The notes: generated from the letters alone by a model not told the origin. A stretch of 64,000 nucleotides of DNA from Pseudogracilibacillus sp037071985 (GCF_037071985.1 NZ_JAXHDF010000014.1:1-64000); one strand, 5' to 3'; positions 27,627 to 35,310 are shown, counted from the first letter of the stretch. Translations and numbers: made by a program.

Positions 27627-27761
27627 ATGGAAACATGGGTGACATTTATAACAGAACTCAGTTTTCCTATTGCGATTACATTTTATTTACTACATCGTAT
27701 TGAAGGAAAACTTGATGTGCTGAATGAATCAATCCGTTTGTTACCAGAGAAGATGAAATAG
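27627..27761 (+). CDS. YvrJ family small protein
   Basis: A 44-residue protein: METWVTFITELSFPIAITFY, then LLHRIEGKLDVLNESIRLLP. One hydrophobic segment (about residues 5-22) is followed by an amphipathic helix, the layout of the YvrJ family. GAGGAGG at 27613 is correctly spaced to the ATG at 27627. YvrJ genes commonly follow DUF1659/DUF2922 genes in bacilli, but here a terminator lies between, so expression may depend on readthrough or a separate promoter. Probably membrane-associated; function unknown. Confidence 0.8.
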   Translation: METWVTFITELSFPIAITFYLLHRIEGKLDVLNESIRLLPEKMK

Positions 27762-27780
27762 AAAAAACGTCTGCTCGTTC

Positions 27781-27826
27781 GACCCCGTTTTCGTGCGAAT
27801 AAACATTTGCGTACTCGGGGTCTTTT
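27781..27826 (+). terminator. Possible terminator after the YvrJ gene
   Basis: GACCCCG (27781-27787) pairs with CGGGGTC (27816-27822), followed by TTTT. The 28-base loop is long, though inner bases can pair partly. Confidence 0.45.
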
Positions 27827-28061
27827 CATGCCCAAATCCTTGTCAGTCCAGAATTTCTTCTGTTTTCTTTTCAACCTTCTTGTAAAACTTTTCTAAAAAA
27901 GATGTAGTTATGTTTGCAAAATTTCCTTCACTATTTAGCAGAATGGACTATATCCATAAAAAAAATGACACCATCATTAGTAATAGTATTGTCTTTTGGT
28001 CTGAATATTTACGTGATCTAGCATAAAAAAAGGCGATAAATTAATTCGAGCTGAAAACAAA
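27827..28061. other. Intergenic stretch, no supported gene
   Basis: AT-rich DNA before the GNAT gene. A 38-codon frame at 27910-28026 has no ribosome binding site and no recognisable family; it may be a remnant. Confidence 0.4.
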
Positions 28062-28095
28062 CTTTCAAGGGAAAAGATTTTAATGGTAAAATAGG
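28062..28095 (+). repeat. 34-bp hairpin/promoter-like element, copy 1
   Basis: CTTTCAAGGGAAAAG followed by ATTTTAATGGTAAAATAGG. It differs at 4 of 34 positions from the copy at 30643-30676. The first half can fold (CTTTC with GAAAG) and the second half ends in a TAAAAT -10-like box. Both copies lie upstream of a gene on the same strand. Confidence 0.7.
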
Positions 28096-28162
28096 TAATA
28101 CAAAGAACTTGTAACGGGTTAAATGATTGAATAATTATAATGTGATTGGAGGAATGGATTAT

Positions 28163-28876
28163 ATGGGGGAAAATTCGGAGTTGAAAAAAGTTGTAGATTT
28201 TTTTGTTCAAGGTGAGTATTACTGTAGTCGCCAACCTGGTTCCAAAGTAAATGAATACGAATCTATAAAACATCTTGCTTTTGGTAAAAATGTTGCTGGC
28301 AGAACTGATGAATTTATCGTTTATAATTCAAATCCCGCTCACGTTATGTATACCATAAATAAACTAGACATAAAAAAAGACTATTGGATTACTGTATTAT
28401 CTGATAAAGAACCAAATAATTATGTAGCTGAGGGATATACCATCAAAAGTACAGAGTTTCTTATGATTTTAAATTTGGATAACTGGTCTGTTGAAACAGA
28501 AAACAAGACCATCAAATGCGTGAAAACGGAGGAAGAATCACAACGTATCAATCACTTTTTCAATAAGCCTGTAATCGATCTTAAAAGATTAAATGATCCA
28601 AATCTGTATTTTTACGTGATTGAGGAAAACGGTCATCCCACATCTCATGGAAGCTATGCACTACTGGATAAAACCGTGTTTTTAGATAATGTATTTACTT
28701 CGAAGGTACATAGGGGTAAAGGAATGGCCAAAGCACTTTGCGGAAAAATGCTTATTGATGCCAAACAGGAAGGCGCTGTTCAGAGTGTACTTATTTCTAG
28801 TCTGATGGGGCATCCTTTATATCTAAAAATGGGTTATCAGGATGTATCAAAAATGTGGGTGCTTGAAAAAAATTAA
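28163..28876 (+). CDS. GNAT family N-acetyltransferase
   Basis: About 237 residues. The C-terminal half is a GNAT fold: VFLDNVFTSKVHRGKGMAKA (acetyl-CoA P-loop R/Q-x-x-G-x-G/A, near 183) and HPLYLKMGYQDVSKMW at the end. The N-terminal 120 residues form an additional domain of unknown role, so this is a two-domain acetyltransferase. The ATG at 28163 follows GGAGG by ten bases; an upstream in-frame start at 28127 lacks a site. The substrate cannot be told from sequence. Downstream is a second, unrelated GNAT gene. Confidence 0.8.
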   Translation: MGENSELKKVVDFFVQGEYYCSRQPGSKVNEYESIKHLAFGKNVAGRTDEFIVYNSNPAHVMYTINKLDIKKDYWITVLSDKEPNNYVAEGYTIKSTEFLMILNLDNWSVETENKTIKCVKTEEESQRINHFFNKPVIDLKRLNDPNLYFYVIEENGHPTSHGSYALLDKTVFLDNVFTSKVHRGKGMAKALCGKMLIDAKQEGAVQSVLISSLMGHPLYLKMGYQDVSKMWVLEKN

Positions 28877-28954
28877 ATAATTGAGCTCGGTTGTTTAAAG
28901 GTCATTGTGGAACATTAATGGTTTAGGGGAATATTTCTGATTGGAGTTTGTGTA

Positions 28955-29467
28955 ATGCATATAAAAACAAAAAGGTTATTGATCCGAGAATTTGAATTGA
29001 AAGATTGGCAAGCTGTATATGAGTATACGTCAGATATTAATGTTATGAAGTATATACCTGAAGGGATTTTTACTGAAGAAGATGCAAAAGAGTTTGTAAA
29101 TAAAAACACAGGTGATAATGCTGATAAATTTCCTGTAGTATTACTAGATGAAGATATTGTTATCGGGCATATTATTTTTGAAAAATATTTTGGTGAGCAT
29201 ACCTATGAGATTGGATGGGTTTTTAACTCAAAATACCAAAATAGAGGATATGCTTCTGAAGCAGCAAAGGCCCTCTTGGAATATGGTTTTAAAGAAATGA
29301 ACTTACATAGGATTATAGCTAATTGTCAGCCTGAGAATATTCCATCATACCGAGTTATGGAGAAGATTGGAATGAGGAGAGAAGGCTTTTTTAAAAAATG
29401 TATTCCAAAAGATAATGAATGGTGGGATGAATATTATTACGCTATTTTAGAAGAGGAGTTCAAATGA
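28955..29467 (+). CDS. GNAT family N-acetyltransferase, RimJ/RimL type
   Basis: A 170-residue single-domain GNAT enzyme. It opens with TKRLLIREFELKDWQAVYEY, has EIGWVFNSKYQNRGYASEAA (about 86-105, acetyl-CoA binding) and NLHRIIANCQPENIPSYRVM (about 117-136), all typical of RimJ/RimL-like proteins that acetylate protein N-termini or small molecules. GGAG is placed before the ATG. Probably an independent gene; substrate unknown. Confidence 0.88.
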   Translation: MHIKTKRLLIREFELKDWQAVYEYTSDINVMKYIPEGIFTEEDAKEFVNKNTGDNADKFPVVLLDEDIVIGHIIFEKYFGEHTYEIGWVFNSKYQNRGYASEAAKALLEYGFKEMNLHRIIANCQPENIPSYRVMEKIGMRREGFFKKCIPKDNEWWDEYYYAILEEEFK

Positions 29468-29550
29468 ACTTTAAAGAATTTTTCAGATATTTGTCTTTAG
29501 ACAAAAGGGTTTAATTTATTGAGTCATTTGCAAAACAAGGAGTGAATAAA

Positions 29551-29850
29551 ATGCCAACTTGTCAGAACTGCCACAATAAATGGAGTTGGAAACAAACCTT
29601 TAAGGGGTCTTTTACATTAGGTGGTGGAATGACCTGTCCTTATTGTAAAGAAAAACAATATCTAACTGCTCGCATGAGGAAAAGAAGTACTTTAATTCCT
29701 TTTGTAATAGTCGCCATAATAATGCTGGGTAATCTTTTCTTGGGTCCTTCATATGTATCCATATTTGCACTTTTAGTCTTGCTTCCATCAGTTTTTATAA
29801 TTAATCCTTTTTTTGTTGAACTGTCAAATGAAGAAGAACCTCTTTTTTAG
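29551..29850 (+). CDS. TIGR04104-type zinc-ribbon membrane protein
   Basis: About 99 residues. The N-terminus MPTCQNCHNKWSWKQTFKG and MTCPYCKEKQYLT (two CxxC pairs) form a zinc ribbon; then two membrane segments follow (about 48-66 and 70-88) with a short acidic tail. This layout matches a small family of Bacillus proteins named as putative zinc fingers. The ATG at 29551 has AAGGAG eight bases upstream. Function unknown. Confidence 0.75.
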   Translation: MPTCQNCHNKWSWKQTFKGSFTLGGGMTCPYCKEKQYLTARMRKRSTLIPFVIVAIIMLGNLFLGPSYVSIFALLVLLPSVFIINPFFVELSNEEEPLF

Positions 29851-29867
29851 GCATTCTTTCAGGAAAC

Positions 29868-29902
29868 GGGTGCAATTGTTTAATAAGGGATTGCACCCTT
29901 TA
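29868..29902 (+). terminator. Terminator after the zinc-ribbon gene
   Basis: GGGTGCAAT (29868-29876) pairs with ATTGCACCC (29890-29898), 13-base loop, followed by TTTAT. Confidence 0.65.
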
Positions 29903-30010
29903 TCGCATATAAGGATATAGTTGGTATAGTCTTCTTCTCACTAGGTGGAAATCTTGTTGCGATAAATTGACCTTGAATCGTTGAGGGTAAAGATAATGAA
30001 AGGTGGAAAT

Positions 30011-30214
30011 ATGAAGTATTTCGATTTTGTAATGGGTGTTTTTCAGTTTCTTTCATTGTGGTTAGTTTGTTTGATTTTTATTAGAATGATACATAGATAC
30101 GGACAGAAGTATACTTCGGAAAAAACTTGGAAAAAAGATATTATAATTTCGCTAATTCAATGTATTGTAATTATATTTACTTTAGTTCTACTTAGTAGAT
30201 TTATGCAAAGTTAA
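30011..30214 (+). CDS. Small two-span membrane protein
   Basis: A 67-residue protein with two hydrophobic segments (about 6-25 and 45-62) separated by a basic loop (RMIHRYGQKYTSEKTWKK). The ATG at 30011 follows AAAGGTGG. I do not recognise a family. It neighbours another small membrane protein gene with similar size and layout. Confidence 0.5.
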   Translation: MKYFDFVMGVFQFLSLWLVCLIFIRMIHRYGQKYTSEKTWKKDIIISLIQCIVIIFTLVLLSRFMQS

Positions 30215-30290
30215 AAGCTGATTCTTTGGCATTCATCAACTTTCAGGAGAACTGAGGTAGAAAGTAACCTATAAAAAATGGGGTGTTAAA

Positions 30291-30521
30291 ATGAAATTGT
30301 TACTTTGGTTAGCGGTTGGTTTTATCGTAGTAGGATTTTTTGTCCTTATTTCAATGAAAAAAAGCATGGAGGCAAGAGTTGCTTTAGCAATAGAAAACAA
30401 GGACAGTATGGAAGGCAAACAGACATCAACTAAACTCGTTATTTGGTGGATAGTAGGAGCGACGGTGTGGGGATTAGTAAGTATGTTTTTAGTCGTGTGG
30501 TCTTTTTATATTTATGTGTAA
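30291..30521 (+). CDS. Small two-span membrane protein
   Basis: A 76-residue protein with hydrophobic segments at about 2-20 and 50-73, and a polar middle (KKSMEARVALAIENKDSMEG). GGGGTG precedes the ATG. No family recognised. The size, two spans and position next to the gene at 30011 suggest the two could be related in role, but the sequences are not obviously similar. Confidence 0.5.
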   Translation: MKLLLWLAVGFIVVGFFVLISMKKSMEARVALAIENKDSMEGKQTSTKLVIWWIVGATVWGLVSMFLVVWSFYIYV

Positions 30522-30642
30522 ATGATGGGTGCAATGGAGATTGACTGGGGTAAATAATTCATTTTTGCGATACTCCATATTTAAGCAATCGGGCGCGATT
30601 GTGTAACAAAAAAGATACAAAAGATATGAGAGCCCCCCCCCG

Positions 30643-30676
30643 CTTTCTAGCGAAAGGATCTTAATGGTAAAATAGG
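30643..30676 (+). repeat. 34-bp hairpin/promoter-like element, copy 2
   Basis: CTTTCTAGCGAAAGG followed by ATCTTAATGGTAAAATAGG; 30 of 34 positions equal copy 1 at 28062. A run of nine C lies just before it. It is about 90 bases upstream of the HAD phosphatase gene. Confidence 0.7.
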
Positions 30677-30764
30677 GGGTGAAGAACTAGTATTCAACAA
30701 ATGGTTTCTTTTCAGGCAGGATACTTTTTAGGTACCCTAAATAGTATCAGGAAGTAGGGAGAAA

Positions 30765-31451
30765 ATGAAAAAATACGATATTATATTTTTTGATGTAGAT
30801 GATACACTTTTTGATTTTACTAAGTCGGAGCAAGAGGCTTTTAATAAAGTCTTTGATAAATATAATTTATTAAATAGCTTGAAGCTGTACGAAAAAAGTT
30901 ACCAAGAAATTAGTAAAGTTTTATGGAGAGATTTAGAAGATGGAAAAATGAGCCTTGTTGCACTAGGGTCAGAGAGATTTAGGAGATTATTTTTAGAACA
31001 TGAACTTGATATTGACGCAGTTGTATTCAATCAAGATTATTTAAAATTTCTTGGAGTACAAACGCATCTCGTCAAAGAAGCTGAAAAAGTCATTCGTGAT
31101 CTCTCGCATAAACGTTTAGCAATTATTACGAATGGTTACACAGATGTACAAAAATCAAGAATTAACAAATCTCCATTGGAAGGCGCATTTGAACATATAA
31201 TTATCTCTGAATCTACTGGATTCCAAAAACCACAGACAGAAATTTTTGATTATGCTTTTAATAAGCTGCAGATTACAGATAAAGACAATGTACTTATGGT
31301 CGGTGACTCATTGACTTCCGATATTCAAGGTGGGGTTAACTATGGTATTGATACTTGTTGGTTCAATCCTAAGTACAAGGAAAACAATACCTCTCTAAAA
31401 CCTACTTACGAAATAAATAAATTAGAGAGCCTGTTAGAGATCATAAAATAA
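30765..31451 (+). CDS. HAD-family noncanonical pyrimidine nucleotidase, YjjG-like
   Basis: A 228-residue HAD hydrolase. Motif I is FFDVDDTLFDF (Asp nucleophile about residue 9), motif II is IITNGYTDVQ, motif III includes GFQKPQTEIFDYAF (Lys about 153) and motif IV is VLMVGDSLTSDIQGG. The N-terminal cap and the KPQTEIF and GDSLTSDIQGG segments match the YfnB/YjjG subfamily, which removes damaged pyrimidine nucleoside monophosphates. GGGAG precedes the ATG. Monocistronic. Function is well supported by family. Confidence 0.88.
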   Translation: MKKYDIIFFDVDDTLFDFTKSEQEAFNKVFDKYNLLNSLKLYEKSYQEISKVLWRDLEDGKMSLVALGSERFRRLFLEHELDIDAVVFNQDYLKFLGVQTHLVKEAEKVIRDLSHKRLAIITNGYTDVQKSRINKSPLEGAFEHIIISESTGFQKPQTEIFDYAFNKLQITDKDNVLMVGDSLTSDIQGGVNYGIDTCWFNPKYKENNTSLKPTYEINKLESLLEIIK

Positions 31452-31538
31452 GTGCTTTAAGACTAGTCTTTGTTAGCCCTTCATCAAAATCCCAAGAGAA
31501 GTAACTTATTAGCGTGGAGGAGATAAGATAGAAAATAT

Positions 31539-31628
31539 ATCGAACTACTTCATAAAGACTAACAGCTCCAAACTTGTTCGATTACCAGTAATCGAACTAC
31601 TTCGTAAGGAACAACAGCTGCAAACTTG
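31539..31628 (+). repeat. Imperfect 38-bp direct repeat, two copies 52 bp apart
   Basis: Copies at 31539-31576 and 31591-31628 begin ATCGAACTACTTC and end AACTTG with AACAGCT inside. A few substitutions separate them. The region has no supported long gene and appears to be decayed accessory DNA. Confidence 0.75.
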
Positions 31629-31674
31629 TATAACTAATAGGGATATATTAGTCAAAAGTTTTAGTAGGAGAATA

Positions 31675-31761
31675 ATGAAGCAAAATGTTAACTTTGTTCT
31701 GATTGGAGTCATTGTAGGCATTTATTTTCTTATGGATAGGGAGATTCCTTTTAAGTGCTAG
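31675..31761 (+). CDS. Possible 28-residue hydrophobic peptide
   Basis: MKQNVNFVLIGVIVGIYFLM then a short polar tail. AGGAG at 31667 is placed four bases before the ATG, a little close but plausible. One membrane segment. It could be a small membrane peptide or the remnant start of a longer gene, since the surrounding DNA looks degraded. Confidence 0.3.
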   Translation: MKQNVNFVLIGVIVGIYFLMDREIPFKC

Positions 31762-31920
31762 CTTTATTTATGTCACAGCCTCTTTTATCATAAAAATAGT
31801 ATCTTAGACTTATTTGACAGTTTGAAACATATGGACTACTATTTGGATATATTTTTATCATGCAGTGTTGCTTAAACATATCAATATATAAATCAGTTTT
31901 AATGAGAGGGGGGAAACTAG

Positions 31921-32223
31921 TTGTCGATTTCCAGGATTATGAAGTGGGTTTCTGGCGGACTAGAACTGTTTCTCGCTATTCCTATTGTTGGTGGATCTAT
32001 CGTAATTAGCACTGGGTATATTGCTCTTATTATTATGTTAGGGATACATATTACATCACTTGTTATAGCGATAAATGCTCAAACATCAAAGGTTGGGAAC
32101 ATATTCGGAATTGTAACATCTTGCTTAGCTTGGATTCCATTAGTTGGTTGGATTTTACACTTAGTGACAGGAATTATTTTAGCGATCGATGCATCTCAAA
32201 GAGATGAGGTAATTATTCCATGA
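31921..32223 (+). CDS. Small hydrophobic membrane protein, unknown
   Basis: A 100-residue protein with three hydrophobic segments (about 10-30, 34-52 and 62-90), Gly/Ile-rich (FLAIPIVGGSIVISTGYIAL). The TTG at 31921 follows GAGAGGGGGG; an ATG at 31939 is an alternative start. It ends before a strong terminator. No family is recognised with confidence. Confidence 0.6.
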   Translation: MSISRIMKWVSGGLELFLAIPIVGGSIVISTGYIALIIMLGIHITSLVIAINAQTSKVGNIFGIVTSCLAWIPLVGWILHLVTGIILAIDASQRDEVIIP

Positions 32224-32252
32224 ACAAGGCAGGAAGACGTGCCTTGTTTTTG
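32223..32252 (+). terminator. Terminator after the small membrane protein gene
   Basis: AACAAGGCA (32223-32231) pairs with TGCCTTGTT (32240-32248), eight-base loop, followed by TTTG. Confidence 0.85.
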
Positions 32253-32273
32253 TGATAGCACTTAAACAAATTA

Positions 32274-32302
32274 TTGATATTTTAGTTTTAATATTGTATT
32301 AT
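32274..32302 (+). promoter_or_regulatory. Sigma-A promoter of the TIM-barrel/aroD operon
   Basis: TTGATA (32274-32279), 17-base spacer, TATTAT (32297-32302). Confidence 0.65.
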
Positions 32303-32304
32303 AA

Positions 32305-32318
32305 TTTTAACGCTTACA
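32305..32318 (+). promoter_or_regulatory. Possible cre (CcpA) site
   Basis: TTTTAACGCTTACA matches the cre pattern TGWAANCGNTNNCA at 12 of 14 positions and sits over the expected transcription start, three bases after the -10 box. Confidence 0.5.
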
Positions 32319-32320
32319 TT

Positions 32321-32334
32321 TTAGATCGATCTAA
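32321..32334. promoter_or_regulatory. Operator O1, perfect 14-bp palindrome
   Basis: TTAGATCGATCTAA is a perfect palindrome with a central CG, as LacI-family operators often have. The identical sequence occurs at 62297, in the same position relative to a promoter. Confidence 0.75.
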
Positions 32335-32384
32335 ACGCAAAAAGAAGATAACCATTCAAATGTTATAAATAATTTTAACTAAAA

Positions 32385-32398
32385 TTAGATCGATCCAA
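32385..32398. promoter_or_regulatory. Operator O2, imperfect copy
   Basis: TTAGATCGATCCAA, one base from O1, preceded by TAAAA. The counterpart at 62395 is TTAGATCGATACAA, also preceded by TAAAA. Confidence 0.7.
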
Positions 32399-32435
32399 CA
32401 TGTTAATTACTTTTTAAAATAAAAGGAGGATTTTC

Positions 32436-33275
32436 ATGACACAACCTCAGTTTTCATTAGCATATTTAACAGTTTTGAACACACCGCCGCCAGAAATGAC
32501 GTATATGGCTTCACGTGCGGGGTATGATTTTGTTAGTTTACGTCCGATTTATATGGGTTTACCGGGTGAACCAAATTTTTCTTTAGCTAAAAATAAAGTA
32601 CTTCTTCGTGATACAAAAACAGCATTAAAAGATACTGGATTACAATTACTAGATATCGAACTTGCACGGATCGCAGATGGCATTGATCCGAGTCAGTATG
32701 AGCCTGAGATGGAAGTGGCTGCCGAGCTTGGTGGACGTCATGTATTGAGTAGTATATGGACAGATAATAAAGCAGAAGCAATTGAGAAGTTTGCAAAGCT
32801 TTGTGATTTAGCTGCTCAGTATGGACTAACTGTTGAGTTAGAGTATGTGCCAATTGCAAGCGTTTCAAATTTAGCTGGTGTAATGGACGTCTTAAATACA
32901 GTTAATAAAGCGAATGCTGGGCTTATGATTGATATCCATCATTTCCATCGTGCGCATGATACAGTTGAAGATTTGAAAAAAGTACCTAAAGAATGGTTCC
33001 GTTTTCTCCATCTCTGTGATGCGCCTGGTGTCATTCCGTCTGATCGGGATGAAATGGTTCGCATCGTACGAGAAGCTCGTTCATATGTCGGGGAGGGCGG
33101 TATTGATGTAGCTAGTATTATTAATAGTATCCCACAAGTGCCATATTCAATTGAATTGCCAAATAAACGTCAATCTGAATTGCTTGGTTACGAAGAATTT
33201 GCTCGCCGTTGTCTCGTAACAGCGAAAGAGTATTTTGCTAAACATCCTCGTCAGGAGAAAGTTAATAGCTACTAG
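32436..33275 (+). CDS. Xylose-isomerase-like TIM-barrel protein, probable 3-dehydroshikimate dehydratase
   Basis: A 279-residue sugar phosphate isomerase/epimerase-fold protein. Likely metal ligands are the Glu in LTVELEYVPI (about residue 134), Asp and His in MIDIHHFHRAHD (about 165), His in FLHLCDAPG (about 192) and Glu in YSIELPNKR (about 238). Length and fold match AsbF/QuiC-type 3-dehydroshikimate dehydratases, which form protocatechuate. It shares an operon with type I 3-dehydroquinate dehydratase 48 bases downstream, and known qui-type operons pair these enzymes. The fold is certain; the substrate is inferred from context. AGGAGG precedes the ATG, and two palindromic operators lie in the leader. 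Confidence 0.72.
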   Translation: MTQPQFSLAYLTVLNTPPPEMTYMASRAGYDFVSLRPIYMGLPGEPNFSLAKNKVLLRDTKTALKDTGLQLLDIELARIADGIDPSQYEPEMEVAAELGGRHVLSSIWTDNKAEAIEKFAKLCDLAAQYGLTVELEYVPIASVSNLAGVMDVLNTVNKANAGLMIDIHHFHRAHDTVEDLKKVPKEWFRFLHLCDAPGVIPSDRDEMVRIVREARSYVGEGGIDVASIINSIPQVPYSIELPNKRQSELLGYEEFARRCLVTAKEYFAKHPRQEKVNSY

Positions 33276-33323
33276 GGTTATGGTATACTATCGATAAGGA
33301 AAAATGAAACGGAGTGTAACAAG

Positions 33324-34082
33324 ATGACTACAGAAATTTTTGTAAATAAAAAAGCGCCATATGTTTGTACCCCTTTAACAGGGAAAACAAAGGTCGAAAT
33401 TCTTGAGCAATTAGATAAAATTCTGCCACAGAAGCCAGATCTTATTGAATGGAGAGCAGATTTTTTAACAGATTTAGCTGATGTTGAACTTGTATTAGGA
33501 CTCGTTCAAGAAATCAAAGGTAAAACAGATATCCCATTATTATTTACTATTCGTGCAGAGCATGAAGGTGGAGAAAAAATTACGTTAACTGAAGAAGATA
33601 AAGTATCTTTAATTAGCGAGGTTTGTAAACAAACGGATGTCGACTTCGTTGATTATGAAACGTCAAATGAAGATAAGTATGTAAAAACATTACGTGATAT
33701 TTCTAAAGAAAACAATAAACAACTAATTTTATCCTATCATAATTTTAAAGTTACTCCGGATAATGACGAGATCATTGAACGTGCTCGTCAGGCAGAGGCT
33801 TATGGAGCGGATATAGCAAAGTTTGCGGTAATGCCAAACTCAAAAGAAGATGTACTTCGTTTGCTTGAAGTAACAAAAACAATTGATGATATGCTTGAAG
33901 TACCTGTAGTGACAATGTCAATGGGCGATCTTGGCGGATTAAGCCGTATCGTTGGCTGGGCTTATGGTTCAATTATTACGTTTGGTGTCGGTGTTGAGTT
34001 ATCTGCTCCAGGTCAAATTCCGGTTAAAAAATTACGTGAAGCAATTCAATTAACACAAGAATTAGTACCTAGCTGGGAATAG
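33324..34082 (+). CDS. aroD: Type I 3-dehydroquinate dehydratase
   Basis: A 252-residue class I enzyme that removes water from 3-dehydroquinate through a Schiff base. Key segments are DLIEWRADFL (about 38-47, Glu and Arg of the pocket), LLFTIRAEHEGGE (about 73), ILSYHNFKVTPD (about 138-149, catalytic His), GADIAKFAVMPNS (Schiff-base Lys about 170) and SMGDLGGLSRI. Bacilli usually use a type II enzyme for the shikimate pathway, so a type I enzyme in an inducible-looking operon with a probable 3-dehydroshikimate dehydratase suggests catabolic use. CGGAG precedes the ATG. Terminator at 34192. Confidence 0.93.
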   Translation: MTTEIFVNKKAPYVCTPLTGKTKVEILEQLDKILPQKPDLIEWRADFLTDLADVELVLGLVQEIKGKTDIPLLFTIRAEHEGGEKITLTEEDKVSLISEVCKQTDVDFVDYETSNEDKYVKTLRDISKENNKQLILSYHNFKVTPDNDEIIERARQAEAYGADIAKFAVMPNSKEDVLRLLEVTKTIDDMLEVPVVTMSMGDLGGLSRIVGWAYGSIITFGVGVELSAPGQIPVKKLREAIQLTQELVPSWE

Positions 34083-34191
34083 AAGAGATTAGGGTGAGAA
34101 TGTTCTTTATTTAAAGTAATATCGAGTCAGAAGCAATGTGACTTACTTGCAGGTTCAGTTTGCGTTTCGGTATTGGGTATAAAATAAGGCT

Positions 34192-34218
34192 GGGGACAGG
34201 GGAACTTGTCCTCTTTTT
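34192..34218 (+). terminator. Terminator after aroD
   Basis: GGGGACA (34192-34198) pairs with TGTCCTC (34207-34213) with one G-T pair, followed by TTTTTC. Confidence 0.7.
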
Positions 34219-34265
34219 CATCTTATAAAACATGCTACAATGGATGTGAGGGAGAGGTGGTATCT

Positions 34266-34811
34266 ATGTTTAAGAAGATAATATGGACCTTCATAATTGT
34301 GATTGTAGCATTAATTGGATGGTTTACTTATATCGTTTATACGGATTTAACAACTTCTGAACAACCTATTACGGAAGAACCAGCTGAAACTGAAACAGAA
34401 TCTCCTCAAGATGAGGGAGAAGAAGAACCGATTTTACTGAATGAACAGGGAGATGAAGATAAAAACCCTTTTAATACAACAATGAAACAGGAAGAAGTAA
34501 CTGAAGAGGTGATGAGAGATTTCATTCATAAAATGTCTCATCAAAAAATAGAGGCTGAAGCAAAATGGGGATTAATTGAAATCACAGATGAACGGATTGA
34601 CTGGTTACTCAAAAGCGTAGATAAAACAAAAGAACCTCTACAACATAAAGAAGTGTATAAAAAAATTTTAACACGCTGGGCGGATGGTAATTTTTCGCAT
34701 GCCGTCGATGATCATAATACGATTTGGAAGATGCAAGGTGGAACTATAGGAGAAGCCACTAGATTATTGACAAAAGAAGAAGAAGCGGATTATTTGGAGA
34801 GTAAAAGATAA
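34266..34811 (+). CDS. DUF6241-like membrane-anchored protein
   Basis: About 181 residues. One N-terminal membrane anchor (about 5-24) is followed by an acidic Glu-rich linker (about 32-70) and a C-terminal domain of about 100 residues (EEVMRDFIHKMSHQKIEAEA, then WADGNFSHAVDDHNTIWKMQ and GTIGEATRLLTKEEE). This matches a small Bacillus family of unknown function, DUF6241. GGAGAGGTGG precedes the ATG at 34266; longer in-frame starts lie over the aroD terminator. Probably faces the outside of the cell. Confidence 0.7.
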   Translation: MFKKIIWTFIIVIVALIGWFTYIVYTDLTTSEQPITEEPAETETESPQDEGEEEPILLNEQGDEDKNPFNTTMKQEEVTEEVMRDFIHKMSHQKIEAEAKWGLIEITDERIDWLLKSVDKTKEPLQHKEVYKKILTRWADGNFSHAVDDHNTIWKMQGGTIGEATRLLTKEEEADYLESKR

Positions 34812-34917
34812 TAAGTTAGCAAGAAGAGAATATTGAGTGCGCTTACTATTTCTACATACTATCAACCTGAAAGTTTTATAAAATATACGCCGATGTTTTA
34901 ATAGAAAGGAAGATTCG

Positions 34918-35310
34918 ATGAGTGAAAATATAATGAGTAATAACCCATACTGGGATCATATCGGCTTAAAAGAAGTTGAACTTAATAATGGTCACTCTGT
35001 TCTCGAACTGCCCGTTATTCATGAAATTACACAAAGTCGGAAAACGGTTCATGGCGGAGTGATTGCAAGTCTTGTCGATGCGGCTGTTGGAGCTGCCCTC
35101 AGGTCGCAAGTTGAAAAAGGGATGGGCGGTGTGACGGTTGAAATGAAAGTCAATTATTTACGCCTGGCTATCGGAGAAAAGTTAATTGCTAAAGGGCGAG
35201 TAGTCAAACAAGGGAAATCACTCGTTGTCGGCGAAGCAGTCATAGAGAATGATCAAGGCGAAGAAATTGCAATTGGCCTGGCAACCTATATGATGAAACC
35301 AAGAGAATAA
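34918..35310 (+). CDS. PaaI-type hotdog thioesterase
   Basis: A 130-residue hotdog-fold acyl-CoA thioesterase. RKTVHGGVIASLVDAAVGAA (about 41-60) is the helix-and-catalytic-loop signature, followed by GGVTVEMKVNYLR. It hydrolyses acyl- or aryl-CoA esters. AGGAAG precedes the ATG. It is 18 bases upstream of an aldo/keto reductase and probably co-transcribed. It is not near the paa cluster; substrate unknown. Confidence 0.88.
   Translation: MSENIMSNNPYWDHIGLKEVELNNGHSVLELPVIHEITQSRKTVHGGVIASLVDAAVGAALRSQVEKGMGGVTVEMKVNYLRLAIGEKLIAKGRVVKQGKSLVVGEAVIENDQGEEIAIGLATYMMKPRE

Noticed and set aside
27910..28026. 38-codon frame with MFAKFPSLF start
   Set aside because: No ribosome binding site and no recognised family; possibly a remnant, so left out as a gene.
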